DNA from: Chryseobacterium sp. 7
Lineage (GTDB): Bacteria > Bacteroidota > Bacteroidia > Flavobacteriales > Weeksellaceae
Direction of reading: 5' to 3'
Length of the DNA stretch: 64,000 nt
NCBI RefSeq assembly: GCF_003663845.1
Contig: NZ_RCCA01000001.1
Location: forward strand, 2,728,001-2,792,000
Shown here: piece after piece, positions 15,884-25,189 of the stretch
How positions within the stretch are numbered: position 1 is the first letter of the stretch
Layout: every line of letters begins with the position of its first letter
The notes under the pieces: generated by a model
The model's input: only the letters and a program-made list of their open reading frames with translations
The model's database searches: none
Told to the model about the DNA's origin: nothing
Made by a program: the position numbers and the translations under genes

Positions 15884-17515
15884 TTATTTCTTAATTAATT
15901 TGGCATTAGCTGTTTTACTAGTATCAGTTTTTATCGTTACCAGATAAGCTCCCTGAATGAGTGCCTGAGTATTAATCTTGGTAACTTTATTTTTGGTTTT
16001 TATACTTTGAAGCTGTCTTCCACTCATGTCATACAATAGAATATTCGCATCTTTAAAGTCAAAACCAATTTCTATGTAAGCATAATCTGAAACAGGATTT
16101 GGATAGATTTTGATGTCATATTTTTCGATTAACTGATCAACTTGTTTGTCGCCCAGCTTTACAATCTTCCAGTTTTCTTTACCCAATTCTTCCGCACTGG
16201 TTCCGGCTAAAACAATTGAACCATCTCTGTTAAGCTTTACATCAGAAAGCCTTTCTTCTTTTTGTCTGGATTCTCCTTTCACGTGCTTTCTCCACTGCTC
16301 ATTTCCGTTTTGATCTAAATACAGCATCCAGAAAGTCTCATCATCGGTTTGTATTCTTCCTTCTGCCTGGGTATAGCCTCCCAGCAGAATACCTTTAGAC
16401 TTCTCGCTTCCATCTTCCAGCCTCCCGCCTACAACACTCATTCCCATCAAAATATCACGGTTTTTGAAATTGTAAGACTTCTGCCATTGTTCATAACCTC
16501 TTTCATTTAAAGAAATCAGCCAAAGGTCTGTTCCTTCTTCAATGCCTACTGTTTTGTTTCCTGATCTTTCTGATCTTGACTCTCCACCAATGATAAAGCC
16601 ATTTGAAGTTAAAGCCAGGGTTCTGATATGATCATCCCCTTTTCCTCCAAAGTTCTTTTCCCATTCTACTTTTCCGTTTTTGTCCAGCTTAACGATCCAA
16701 TAGTCGCCTTCACCGAAGTTATCGCTTTGCTTTGAGGTTGCAGATAGTAGGTTATAGGTTGCAGTTCTTTCAGACGGAGTATTTGTATTGATCGTTGATT
16801 GCTGATTATTTGTTTTAACAGATGTACTTCTGGAATAAATTCCCAGTAATGCTCCGCCATCTCTTGTGGGAATCATTTTTTCTACCTCATCTAAGCCTTT
16901 TCCACCTAAAATTAATTGTGAAAGTTCTTTTCCGTCTTTATCCAATTTTGTGATTAAAACATCTTTGGAACCATAGCCTTTTGAAGAATTTTGAACATTT
17001 CCAGCAACAAAGAATCCTAAGTCTGTCGTTTGAATAACAGCTCTTGCTTCTTCATCGGAAGAGCTTCCCAATGTTTTCTGCCACAATTCATCCCCAAATT
17101 CATTGATTCTGATGAGCCACATATCAGATCCTCCTTTGGAATCCTCTTTTTTATCCAATCCTTTTCCCGAATACGAGGTTCCTGACAATAGAAATCCGCC
17201 ATCCTGAGTGGTGACTGTTGCTGACAGATAATCATGGTTTTGTCCTGAAAAGTATTTTTCCCAGACTTCTTCTCCCTGCTGATTGAGTTTAACCAAATGG
17301 AAATCATAACCGTTATTCTGCTTATTGCCTTCTGCCTGTAGCTTATTGCTCTGAATTGAGCTGCCTGTGACCAAATATTGCTGGTCAATAGTTGTGGTAA
17401 TCTGGCTTAGAAAATCCTGGGTGGAGGATTTGATGTCTCTCTGCCAAACTACTTCCTGAGCAGACATGCTCAAGACTGTGCATACAGTAAACGCACCGAG
17501 ATAAAGTTTTCTCAT
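15884..17515 (-). CDS. T9SS type A sorting domain protein with propeller-like repeats, first gene of the Rhs operon
   Basis: 543 residues with a signal peptide (MRKLYLGAFTVCTVLSMSA, cut before Gln20). Residues about 25-440 carry at least six degenerate repeats of the form GGxDxWxxxLxxxGxxxWxK (for example GGSDMWLIRINEFGDELWQK and GEGDYWIVKLDKNGKVEWEK), which suggests a beta-propeller. Residues about 467-543 form a type A sorting domain (IKIYPNPVSDYAYIE, YDMSGRQLQSIK, ending NAKLIKK), which directs export by T9SS. It is coupled to the DUF5977 Rhs gene. Such a protein may anchor or present the Rhs complex at the cell surface; that role is an inference. Confidence 0.88.
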   Translation of the reverse strand: MRKLYLGAFTVCTVLSMSAQEVVWQRDIKSSTQDFLSQITTTIDQQYLVTGSSIQSNKLQAEGNKQNNGYDFHLVKLNQQGEEVWEKYFSGQNHDYLSATVTTQDGGFLLSGTSYSGKGLDKKEDSKGGSDMWLIRINEFGDELWQKTLGSSSDEEARAVIQTTDLGFFVAGNVQNSSKGYGSKDVLITKLDKDGKELSQLILGGKGLDEVEKMIPTRDGGALLGIYSRSTSVKTNNQQSTINTNTPSERTATYNLLSATSKQSDNFGEGDYWIVKLDKNGKVEWEKNFGGKGDDHIRTLALTSNGFIIGGESRSERSGNKTVGIEEGTDLWLISLNERGYEQWQKSYNFKNRDILMGMSVVGGRLEDGSEKSKGILLGGYTQAEGRIQTDDETFWMLYLDQNGNEQWRKHVKGESRQKEERLSDVKLNRDGSIVLAGTSAEELGKENWKIVKLGDKQVDQLIEKYDIKIYPNPVSDYAYIEIGFDFKDANILLYDMSGRQLQSIKTKNKVTKINTQALIQGAYLVTIKTDTSKTANAKLIKK

Positions 17516-17767
17516 TTCAATGTTGTTTTTTTGGAGTTATTAATCCGTTTATTTAAAATTGCGCGAATTTAACATTTATTAACACATCAGAAAATATGCT
17601 CATCCTATTTAACATAAATTCTACTATTAATAATAAATTCTTATTTATGATATATTAAATCTGTTTTGTTACGGTGTAAAATTATTTCATCGCTGCGACA
17701 GAACATGTCGTATTAAATTTTTATATAACTCAATGCAGATAATTTAAAGCTACTTTATTCATATCCA

Positions 17768-17797
17768 TAAAAAAACCACTCTTCCGAGTGGCTTCCT
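17768..17797 (-). terminator. Rho-independent terminator after the 135-residue paralogue
   Basis: Stem CCACTC / GAGTGG with loop TTCC, followed on the minus strand by a run of seven or more T. It lies 18 bp beyond the stop codon of the gene at 17815-18222. A near copy follows the sister gene at 18297-18326. Confidence 0.75.
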
Positions 17798-17814
17798 ATT
17801 TTTGAGAATTTGTC

Positions 17815-18222
17815 TTACTGATAAATTACTTCATCATTCTTTTTGATCTGGTAGCTTTTTTTGTACGGTGTTAAAACATAGCTGTCTTTCACGTGAGTTC
17901 CGCTTTTCCAGACTTTTCCTTTTCCCTGTTTGTCCAGAATAATACTTTTTGCTGCCCCATCCGGAATAAATATTTCAGCTTTTGTCATGCTTTTATTGAA
18001 AATCACTGCGGTGCCTGAAGTATAACTTTTATCTGTACTGACTTCCTTAAGTTTAATCTTCTGATTGAAAGTTTTTATACAATTATTTTTAAGCTGCGAG
18101 TAGGTATACCCTGCAGAACCAATGCAGCCATGAACATCTCTGTCACCTCCTAAAACAGGAGATTTTTGAGCAAAAATACATGTACCAAGGAGCATTGCAC
18201 TGAATAAAATAGTTTTTTTCAT
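17815..18222 (-). CDS. Small secreted protein with HGCIGSAGYTYSQ motif, paralogue 1
   Basis: 135 residues with a signal peptide (MKKTILFSAMLLGTCIFA, cut before Gln19). The mature protein begins with GGDRDVHGCIGSAGYTYSQ and NNCIKTF, giving a conserved Cys pair (about residues 32 and 47). A compact beta-rich C-terminal region follows. It is clearly homologous to the gene at 18344-18742 throughout. The motif occurs in small exported proteins of unknown role in several Gram-negative phyla, from memory. It is transcribed separately, with its own terminator. No function can be assigned. Confidence 0.75.
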   Translation of the reverse strand: MKKTILFSAMLLGTCIFAQKSPVLGGDRDVHGCIGSAGYTYSQLKNNCIKTFNQKIKLKEVSTDKSYTSGTAVIFNKSMTKAEIFIPDGAAKSIILDKQGKGKVWKSGTHVKDSYVLTPYKKSYQIKKNDEVIYQ

Positions 18223-18296
18223 AGTTTAAATTTTTGTTTTCTGACTGATTAAAGATATCACAAAAATGTGACATGAATTAATTTCTCTCTAAGTTA

Positions 18297-18326
18297 CAAA
18301 AAAACCACTCTTGCGAGTGGTTTTTC
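18297..18326 (-). terminator. Rho-independent terminator after the 132-residue paralogue
   Basis: Stem CCACTC / GAGTGG with loop TTGC, flanked by A- and T-runs on both sides, so it could work in both directions. It lies downstream of the gene at 18344-18742. Confidence 0.75.
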
Positions 18327-18343
18327 TTTCATGAAACCTGATC

Positions 18344-18742
18344 TTACTGATAGATCACGATATTATCTTTTTTAAGCTGATATCCGTTTTTTTTGTAAGG
18401 GACCAACACATAGCCATCCTTTTTCCAGGCTTTGGCTTTACCTCCAGCTCTGGTTAGGATGATACTTCCTGAATCGGCATCTTTAACAAAAACCTCAGCT
18501 TTTTTCATGTCTTTGCTGAAGATTACTGCAGCTATTGAAGTATAACTTTCTTTAGGAGCTACTTCTGTTAACTTAATCTTTTGTTCAAAAGTTCTTACAC
18601 AATCCTTTTTAATTTGGGAATAGGTATAACCTGCTGAACCAATACAACCATGTGCATCTCTGTCACCTCCAACAACATGGGTTTGCTGTGCGAATACTAA
18701 TGAACCCAGGAACATTGCGCTAAGGAAAATTGTTTTTTTCAT
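18344..18742 (-). CDS. Small secreted protein with HGCIGSAGYTYSQ motif, paralogue 2
   Basis: 132 residues with a signal peptide (MKKTIFLSAMFLGSLVFA, cut before Gln19). It shares GGDRDAHGCIGSAGYTYSQ and the second Cys in KKDCVRTFEQKIKL with its neighbour, and the two align along their whole length. The duplication includes the terminator downstream, so the unit copied was gene plus terminator. Function is unknown. A disulfide between the two conserved Cys is likely in the periplasm. Confidence 0.75.
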   Translation of the reverse strand: MKKTIFLSAMFLGSLVFAQQTHVVGGDRDAHGCIGSAGYTYSQIKKDCVRTFEQKIKLTEVAPKESYTSIAAVIFSKDMKKAEVFVKDADSGSIILTRAGGKAKAWKKDGYVLVPYKKNGYQLKKDNIVIYQ

Positions 18743-18838
18743 ATTGATTTTTTTATATAATAATAGTTATCCAGTTATTATTAAAAATCATGCCAAATAA
18801 ACCATAACACACATTTCTGTGAATAAATTTCTTTTTTA

Positions 18839-21166
18839 TTACTTAGTCCAATTGATCTTTGAATGCTTTACATCAGCAGAGCTGGTACCAATCATAATAT
18901 CAAACTCACCTGATTCCCAGTCATATTTCAAATCTCCGTTATAGAATTTAAGAGTTTCAGGGGTGATATCAAAAATAACTTTTTTAGATTCTCCTTTTTT
19001 CAAAAATACTTTCTGGAAACCTTTCAGTTCTTTTACCGGTCTTGTAATGCTGCCTACCATGTCTCTGATATATAACTGAACTACTTCTGCTCCGTCATAA
19101 TTACCATTATTTGTTACTGTAACAGATGCCTGAACCGTCTGATTTCCTTTCGGATTGGCATTAGAAACCGCAATGTCAGAATATCCAAATTTTGTATAAC
19201 TTAAACCAAATCCAAACGGGTATAATGGTGTATTACACTCATCCATATAGTTAGAGCGGAATCTTTGGTATTCACATTTATCTGTTAATTCCTGGCTTAG
19301 CGGGCGGCCTGTATTTTTAGCATTATAATAAATTGGAACCTGTCCAAGGCTTCTTGGGAAAGTCATCGGAAGTTTTCCTGATGGGTTTACTTTTCCGAAA
19401 AGAACGTCTGCAATAGCATTCCCTGCTTCAGAACCTGCAAACCATGCATTAAGAATAGCATCCGGCGTATCTTTTACATTTGTTAAAGCTAATGGACGGC
19501 CTGTGAAAAGAACCACAGCAATTGGTTTTCCTGTTTTCTTTAATTCATTTAAAAGATCTACCTGAGACTGAGGAATGGTAATTTCTGTTCTTGAAGAAGA
19601 TTCACCACTCATTTCTGCAGATTCCCCAATAGCCAGAACAATCACATCTGCTTTATTGGCAACATCCACCGCCTCTTTTAATAATTCTTCTTTTGAACGG
19701 TTGTCTCTGTCGGTTTTCTTACCGTGAGCTGCGTAAATATCTTCTAATTTAGCATCATAATCAATATTGGCTCCTTTAGCAGAAAGGAATTTTACTTCTT
19801 TTCCATAGTTAGCCTGAAGTCCCTGCATCAGATTTACCGCTTTATCATGTTTTGCAGCAACGCTCCATGTTCCGGCCATGTTTAAAGAATTGTTTACCAA
19901 TGGTCCTATCACCGCAACAGTTCCTGACTTTTTCAAAGGAAGCACCTGGCTTTCATTTTTCATTAAAACCATCGACTGAGCAGCAGCATTTCTTGCAATA
20001 TTTCTGTTTTCCATGCTGAAAACTTCTTTTGCAGCAAGTTTCGCATCTCCATATTTGTATGGATCCGTAAATAATCCTAAGTCATATTTTGCTTCAAGAA
20101 TTCTTTTTGCTGCAAGATCTATTTCAGCCTGTGTAACTTTTCCTTCGGATAAAGATTTTTTTAATGTGGTTAAAAATCCTTCTCCTACCATATCCATATC
20201 AACACCTGCTTTCAAAGCTAATGCAGAAACCTGCTGAAGATCTCCCATCCCATGGTCTACCATTTCGTTGATTCCTGTGTAGTCAGTTACTACAAAACCT
20301 TTAAAGTTCCATTTGTTTCTTAGAACTTCTGTCTGAAGCCATCTGTTTCCGGTTGCCGGAACGCCATCCACTTCATTGAAAGATGCCATTACAGAAGCTA
20401 CCCCAGCATCAACAGCTGCTTTGTAAGGTGGGAAATATTCATTGAACATTCTCACATGGCTCATATCAACCGTATTGTAATCTCTTCCTGCTTCACCTGC
20501 TCCGTAAAGTGCAAAGTGCTTCACACAAGCCAGAATAGTATTTCCAACGGATAAATCTTTGCCTTGATACCCATAGACCATATTTTTTGCAATTTCACTT
20601 CCTAGATACGGGTCTTCACCGGAACCTTCGGAAACTCTTCCCCATCTTGGTTCGCGGGAAATGTCCACCATTGGAGAAAACGTCCAGTTAATCCCATCAG
20701 AAGATGCTTCTTTAGCAGCTACTCTGGCTGACTGCTGAACCAGGTTCATATCCCATGAAGCGGCCAACCCTAATGGAATTGGGAATGTAGTTTCATAACC
20801 ATGAATAACATCCATCCCGAAAATCAAAGGAATTTTCAGACGGCTGTTTTCCACTGCTACTTTTTGAACGGCTCTGATTTTCTCCGCTCCTTTTATATTG
20901 AATAGTCCGCCTACTAAACCTTGTTCTACTTTTTTCCCGATGTCTGAACTCTTAGCCAGACCTGTGGTAAAGTCGCCGGAACTAGGTAAATTCAGCTGAC
21001 CTATCTTTTCATCCAATGTCATTTTAGATAAAAGATTGTCTACAAAAGCTTTCTTTTTGGCCTGATACTGTGCTGTCTGATAAGACTGAACGGGCTTATC
21101 TACCATTTCCTGCGCCGAAAACACAGGAGCTAATGCTAAAGTGGCAATTACAATTAACTTTTTCAT
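18839..21166 (-). CDS. bglX: Glycoside hydrolase family 3 beta-glucosidase (BglX type)
   Basis: 775 residues with a signal peptide (MKKLIVIATLALAPVFSA, cut before Gln19), so it is periplasmic. The GH3 N-terminal barrel has GMDVIHGYETTFPIPLG, SPMVDISREPRWGR and KHFALYGAGEAGRDYN. The nucleophile Asp lies in FKGFVVTDYTGI, about residue 292. The second domain has MSGESSSRTEI, near where the acid/base Glu of the family lies. A fibronectin-III-like domain ends the chain (YPFGFGLSYTKFGYS, GAEVVQLYIRD). It is the last gene of the SusCD locus and would turn short gluco-oligosaccharides made by the GH144-type enzyme into glucose. A B. thetaiotaomicron GH3 enzyme linked to a GH144 homologue acts on beta-1,2-linked oligomers. 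Confidence 0.92.
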   Translation of the reverse strand: MKKLIVIATLALAPVFSAQEMVDKPVQSYQTAQYQAKKKAFVDNLLSKMTLDEKIGQLNLPSSGDFTTGLAKSSDIGKKVEQGLVGGLFNIKGAEKIRAVQKVAVENSRLKIPLIFGMDVIHGYETTFPIPLGLAASWDMNLVQQSARVAAKEASSDGINWTFSPMVDISREPRWGRVSEGSGEDPYLGSEIAKNMVYGYQGKDLSVGNTILACVKHFALYGAGEAGRDYNTVDMSHVRMFNEYFPPYKAAVDAGVASVMASFNEVDGVPATGNRWLQTEVLRNKWNFKGFVVTDYTGINEMVDHGMGDLQQVSALALKAGVDMDMVGEGFLTTLKKSLSEGKVTQAEIDLAAKRILEAKYDLGLFTDPYKYGDAKLAAKEVFSMENRNIARNAAAQSMVLMKNESQVLPLKKSGTVAVIGPLVNNSLNMAGTWSVAAKHDKAVNLMQGLQANYGKEVKFLSAKGANIDYDAKLEDIYAAHGKKTDRDNRSKEELLKEAVDVANKADVIVLAIGESAEMSGESSSRTEITIPQSQVDLLNELKKTGKPIAVVLFTGRPLALTNVKDTPDAILNAWFAGSEAGNAIADVLFGKVNPSGKLPMTFPRSLGQVPIYYNAKNTGRPLSQELTDKCEYQRFRSNYMDECNTPLYPFGFGLSYTKFGYSDIAVSNANPKGNQTVQASVTVTNNGNYDGAEVVQLYIRDMVGSITRPVKELKGFQKVFLKKGESKKVIFDITPETLKFYNGDLKYDWESGEFDIMIGTSSADVKHSKINWTK

Positions 21167-21246
21167 AAATCTATCTTCTTAAATTATTGTTTTTATATTT
21201 TTAGTTTTAATTCGATGGGATTATCTTCTGATTATTTTCTATTGTG

Positions 21247-21954
21247 CTATTTTCCTTTCTTTTTAGACAGCATCCATTCATAGAACTGTGGATTTGAATA
21301 GGTAGAATCCCATGAATTATGATTATCATTCGGGAAAATTACCAATTCTGCAGTCGGATTTACAGGATGTAACTTCTGATAAAAATTAAAAGCATTGGCA
21401 GGCAGTACAATATCATCCATTCCGCCTTGGAATATTTTTATATTCAAATCTTTAAATTGATCAATATTGGCGGTCATAATCTGATCAGTAGGTGCACAAA
21501 CTGAAGCTACAGCGGCAAACATCTCCGGATGCTCCATAGCCAGTTTCAAAGTTCCCCATCCTCCCATAGAAAGTCCTGTAAGATAAATACGGGAAGCGTC
21601 AATTTTATATTTTTGCTGAATTTCTTTGATCAGATTATATAGGGTCACGGTATCCCACCACATCCCTTCCGGACATTGCGGAGCGAGAATAGCCACCGGT
21701 TCTTTGATCAGGTTTTTATAGGTAAATGGGCTGTGGGCTTTTACCAGATCCAGATTGGTTCCGCGTTCTCCTGAACCGTGAAGAAATACAATCAATGGAA
21801 CGTTTCCTTTTGCATTCTGGGGATAATCCAGAATATAAGACATTTTTTCCTGTCTTTTAATTTCTTTATTCAGTTCTGCTTTTATTTCCTGAGCATTCAT
21901 TTGTAATGAAAATGGCAGGAGTAAAAAAAGTAAATGGTTTATATTCAAATTCAT
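21247..21954 (-). CDS. Secreted alpha/beta-hydrolase (esterase/peptidase-like)
   Basis: 235 residues with a signal peptide ending FSLQMNA before Gln22. The alpha/beta-hydrolase motifs are present: oxyanion region VFLHGSGERGTN, nucleophile elbow GLSMGGWG, an Asp in GGMDDIVLP, and the catalytic His in FPNDNHNSWDS. The family includes polyhydroxybutyrate-depolymerase-like and feruloyl-type esterases and small prolyl peptidases. It sits between the GH144-type enzyme and the GH3 enzyme, so removal of acyl groups from the polysaccharide is plausible. The substrate cannot be read from sequence. Confidence 0.82.
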   Translation of the reverse strand: MNLNINHLLFLLLPFSLQMNAQEIKAELNKEIKRQEKMSYILDYPQNAKGNVPLIVFLHGSGERGTNLDLVKAHSPFTYKNLIKEPVAILAPQCPEGMWWDTVTLYNLIKEIQQKYKIDASRIYLTGLSMGGWGTLKLAMEHPEMFAAVASVCAPTDQIMTANIDQFKDLNIKIFQGGMDDIVLPANAFNFYQKLHPVNPTAELVIFPNDNHNSWDSTYSNPQFYEWMLSKKKGK

Positions 21955-22000
21955 TTTTAATATTTTAAGATGAATGTATAGTAATTATCTGTAATGTAAC

Positions 22001-22276
22001 TTAAACTGATGTTACAAATAATCCAAATATTATTATAAACACTAATAAATGTATTATGAAAGGTAAAATATAGGTTTTATCATTTTTAAAAAGCTTTACC
22101 AAACATAATAGAGAAAAAATAAATGCAAGGATCATCGCTAAAGGAATAATGAGAATTCCAAACCCCGGAGTACAAGCCCCCCCTGGAAAAAAATAATCTA
22201 GAATTAGCAGAGTTAAGTAACAAAATATATAAAGTATTATGCTCTGAAATGTTATATTTCTAAAAACCTGTATCAT
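22001..22276 (-). CDS. Small integral membrane protein, unknown
   Basis: 91 residues with about three membrane segments (9-29, 40-58 and 68-90) and little soluble sequence. A short loop with GGACTPGFG lies between the first two. It lies 18 bp downstream of the GH144-type gene and 46 bp upstream of the hydrolase gene, in the same direction, so it probably rides in the utilisation operon. I do not recognise the family, and a role in the locus is unproven. Confidence 0.6.
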   Translation of the reverse strand: MIQVFRNITFQSIILYIFCYLTLLILDYFFPGGACTPGFGILIIPLAMILAFIFSLLCLVKLFKNDKTYILPFIIHLLVFIIIFGLFVTSV

Positions 22277-22294
22277 ATTCTAAACTATATTATT

Positions 22295-23683
22295 CTACCA
22301 TCCATACTTTTTGGAATGAAAATCCAGCTTCTTCAATCCCTGCTGGATTTCCGGAGCATTCATAAACAGTTTCCAAAGGAATCCGGATCTGTAGTTTTCA
22401 ATCATTGGAGCAATAGTTCCCTGATCAATAGCCAGATACCTTGGGGTAAACCAATTGTTGTAATTGATTGAAGTGGCATCATAAGGACCTGCTGACCCTA
22501 TAAATTCTGGTTTTTGAGTATAAATGAATCTTAGGAAAGCCATTGATTCTTTAGGTGTATACGGGAAGCTGCTCAATGCGGCTGTAGGCGTTATAACTCC
22601 ATTATCATTGCTTGGCATGTGGGCAGTGTATCCTGCGCTTCCGTCCTCATTTCTGGTATAGCCAGCTGTCAGTCCCCAATAGTTGGGTCCATACCCTTTC
22701 CATTGTTTTGGATTTTCAACACAGTATTTGTAATCGATGAGGGTTTGATTTTTATTGATATCGAAGAAATTTTTCACAAGTTTATCAGACAATCCTGTAG
22801 GATCAAGCCCGATGTATGAATATTGTGCCCAGAAAAGCGGTCCACCGTATTCTTCGGCATAATTATGTTTTACATACAGGGGTAACCCGTATTTTGTTTT
22901 GTCTGTAAGGTAGGTTCCGTTTCTCGTCCAGCCTTTATAATAGGTTTCGGCATCAATGGAATAGGTAGGTGAAGATGCTGCCAGAATATAGGTAATCAGA
23001 CATTCGTTATAGCCCTCCAGAGGAAAGTTCATTTCCCATTGGTATTCCGGTGACCAGTGCCAGTAAAGGACTTTTTGCCCTCCTTTGGTGTACCAGTTCC
23101 ACTGAATTCCTTTCCAAAGCTCGTCACATTTTGCTGCCAAAGCTTTTTCTTCCGGGGTTCCGTTTTTGAAGTATTCACGAACCATCAGTATTCCTGAAGT
23201 AAGGAAAGCTGTTTCTACAAGATCTCCGCCATTATCTTTTTTACCAAAAGGAACCGTTTTTCCGGTCTCTCCATTGATCCAATGGGACCATGCTCCTTTG
23301 TGGCGGTCTGCTTTTGCAAGAAAATCCATGATATGAGTAAGTCTTTTTACCGCTTCTTTTCTCGGAACAAATCCTCTTTCTACTCCTACCAGAATAGTTG
23401 CCAGCCCGAATCCTGAACCACCTGTAGTAACTACGTGCTTGTCATTATCCGGATAGACATTGTCTTCATGATAACGTTCTCTTCCCAGCATTGAGTTAGG
23501 CTCAGCATAATCCCAAAAGTATTTAAGGGCATCTTTCTGTACTCTGTCCATCAGCTGTTCATCTGTAATATTACTTTTTACCGCTTCAACTTTTCCGGCT
23601 TCCTGTTGGGCTACAGGAGTATTTTTACAGGAATATACAAAGAATAAAGAGGTGACAGCGATTGATAATATGTTCCTTTTCAT
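22295..23683 (-). CDS. GH144-type endo-beta-1,2-glucanase (glucoamylase-family lipoprotein)
   Basis: 462 residues with a lipoprotein signal (SLFFVYSCKN, lipidated Cys19). The body matches the PF10091 'glycoamylase' family: DALKYFWDYAEPNSMLGRER, VVTTGGSGFGLATILVGVER, GAWSHWINGETGKTVPF, GGDLVETAFLTSGIL and YNECLITYILAASSPTYSI. Characterised bacterial members form GH144 and are endo-beta-1,2-glucanases that release sophoro-oligosaccharides. It follows SusD by 70 bp with a hairpin between, and precedes the esterase and GH3 genes. It is probably an outer-membrane lipoprotein. The family assignment is firm; beta-1,2 specificity is inferred from the family and the GH3 partner. Confidence 0.85.
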   Translation of the reverse strand: MKRNILSIAVTSLFFVYSCKNTPVAQQEAGKVEAVKSNITDEQLMDRVQKDALKYFWDYAEPNSMLGRERYHEDNVYPDNDKHVVTTGGSGFGLATILVGVERGFVPRKEAVKRLTHIMDFLAKADRHKGAWSHWINGETGKTVPFGKKDNGGDLVETAFLTSGILMVREYFKNGTPEEKALAAKCDELWKGIQWNWYTKGGQKVLYWHWSPEYQWEMNFPLEGYNECLITYILAASSPTYSIDAETYYKGWTRNGTYLTDKTKYGLPLYVKHNYAEEYGGPLFWAQYSYIGLDPTGLSDKLVKNFFDINKNQTLIDYKYCVENPKQWKGYGPNYWGLTAGYTRNEDGSAGYTAHMPSNDNGVITPTAALSSFPYTPKESMAFLRFIYTQKPEFIGSAGPYDATSINYNNWFTPRYLAIDQGTIAPMIENYRSGFLWKLFMNAPEIQQGLKKLDFHSKKYGW

Positions 23684-23712
23684 GAGATCTCTTATTATAG
23701 GTTTCTAAAAGA

Positions 23713-23736
23713 AGAGGAGAACTTTCATTCTCCTCT
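23713..23736. terminator. Intercistronic hairpin between SusD and GH144-type genes
   Basis: Perfect 9-bp stem AGAGGAGAA / TTCTCCTCT with a 6-base loop. The minus-strand side is followed by CTTCTTTTAG, only weakly T-rich. It would attenuate rather than fully stop transcription, giving more SusCD than enzyme mRNA, or act as an RNA-processing site. Confidence 0.5.
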
Positions 23737-23753
23737 AATGTTTATGATTTATT

Positions 23754-25178
23754 TTAATAGCCAGGGTTTTGAACGAAAAGTCCGTTACTCTGGTTCATAG
23801 CGTCCAAAGGAATTGGGAAAAGTTCATTCTTCCCTGTTTTAAATCCTTTAGGTCCTAAATAAGTAGCAGCCTGACCTGTTCTTACTAAATCCGGGAATCT
23901 ATCCATTTCCATAGCCAGTTCTACCCTTCTCTCCTGCCAGATTGCAGTTCTGAGAGCACCCTGACTGGAAGCTGTAGTATTTCCAAGCTGAGCTCTGTTT
24001 CTTACTTTATTAATATTTGTAATGGCAACAGCTGTATTTCCTAATTCATTCGCCGCTTCTGCATTAATTAAGAGAATGTCAGCAAATCTTAAGATTCTTA
24101 TATTCTGAATAGAACCGTAACCACATGCATTATTATTTAAAGATGATGGCACATACACCTTTTGGTTCCACATATTTCCTGCCTGAGGGTCTCCTTTCTT
24201 AATTAAATCTCCTTCAAGGGTAGTTTCTCCTTCTCTAAGAATACTTAATTCTTTTCTGATATCTCCAGGTTCAAATGCATTTTCTAATTCCTGAGTAGGT
24301 GTAAAGAAGCCCCATCCGAACTGGTTTCTTACTCCCTGAACTTCTGCATATTGGCTGCCTCCAAATTCTGCAGAACAATCACAGTTCACTTCAAAAACAG
24401 ATTCTGACCCAAATTCTCCAGCTGGTCTGAACAAATGGTTGAAATCAGGATCTAATGAATACCCCATACCAATAACCTGATTAGAAGTATCATAAGCTTT
24501 TTGATAGTCTTTCATATAAAGATATACTTTTGAAAGTAATCCCAAAGCGGCACCTTTTGTTACTCTTCCACGATCTGCAGCAGAATAAGTCTGAGGTAAC
24601 ACCTGAGAAGCGGCAATAAGATCAGAAGCGATAAAGTTATACACTTCTGCTGTTGAATTTCTTGCTTTCAGATAATTTCCATCTGCTGGCAATCCGTCAT
24701 ATATAGGAACTCCACCATAGATTCTTACCAAATTGAAATAGAAATAAGCTCTCAGCATTCTGGCTTCAGCTACCAATCTGGTTCTAAGTGTAGCATCCAT
24801 GTCTATCTTAGGAACATTGGTAATCACCTGGTTAGCTCTGTTTACAGCCTGCCACTGCCCGATCCAATATCCTCTTACTCCATCATCACTTACTGTAAAA
24901 GTAAAATTATCATAAGCATTAATAAACGATGCATCTCCAGGATTAGATCCTTTTTCTACATCATCACCTGTTACTCCAAATACATATTGTGCAGGGAAAC
25001 CTGAGTTCTCCCAACTTCTTAAAAAGCTATAAATAGCATTTGTAGCCTGCATTGCATCATCCTGTGTTGTAAAGAAGTTTGCTACATTCGTTTGCCCTTC
25101 ATCTTTAATATCTACAAAATCGTTATTACAACTTATGCTTAAAGAAAGTATGGAGAGTGTTAAAAATATTTTTTTCAT
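23754..25178 (-). CDS. susD: SusD/RagB family outer-membrane glycan-binding lipoprotein
   Basis: 474 residues with lipobox LSISC (lipidated Cys17). It shows the TPR-rich SusD fold signatures: NAIYSFLRSW, ARMLRAYFYFNLVRIYGGVP, ALGLLSKVYLYMKDY, and the C-terminal block ILRFADILLINAEAANELG, NINKVRNRA and AIWQERRVELAMEMDRFPDL. It binds oligosaccharide and forms the lid of the SusC channel. The gene lies 11 bp after SusC, so the two are co-transcribed. The substrate is inferred from the GH144 and GH3 neighbours. Confidence 0.95.
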   Translation of the reverse strand: MKKIFLTLSILSLSISCNNDFVDIKDEGQTNVANFFTTQDDAMQATNAIYSFLRSWENSGFPAQYVFGVTGDDVEKGSNPGDASFINAYDNFTFTVSDDGVRGYWIGQWQAVNRANQVITNVPKIDMDATLRTRLVAEARMLRAYFYFNLVRIYGGVPIYDGLPADGNYLKARNSTAEVYNFIASDLIAASQVLPQTYSAADRGRVTKGAALGLLSKVYLYMKDYQKAYDTSNQVIGMGYSLDPDFNHLFRPAGEFGSESVFEVNCDCSAEFGGSQYAEVQGVRNQFGWGFFTPTQELENAFEPGDIRKELSILREGETTLEGDLIKKGDPQAGNMWNQKVYVPSSLNNNACGYGSIQNIRILRFADILLINAEAANELGNTAVAITNINKVRNRAQLGNTTASSQGALRTAIWQERRVELAMEMDRFPDLVRTGQAATYLGPKGFKTGKNELFPIPLDAMNQSNGLFVQNPGY

Positions 25179-25189
25179 AATTTTTTTAA

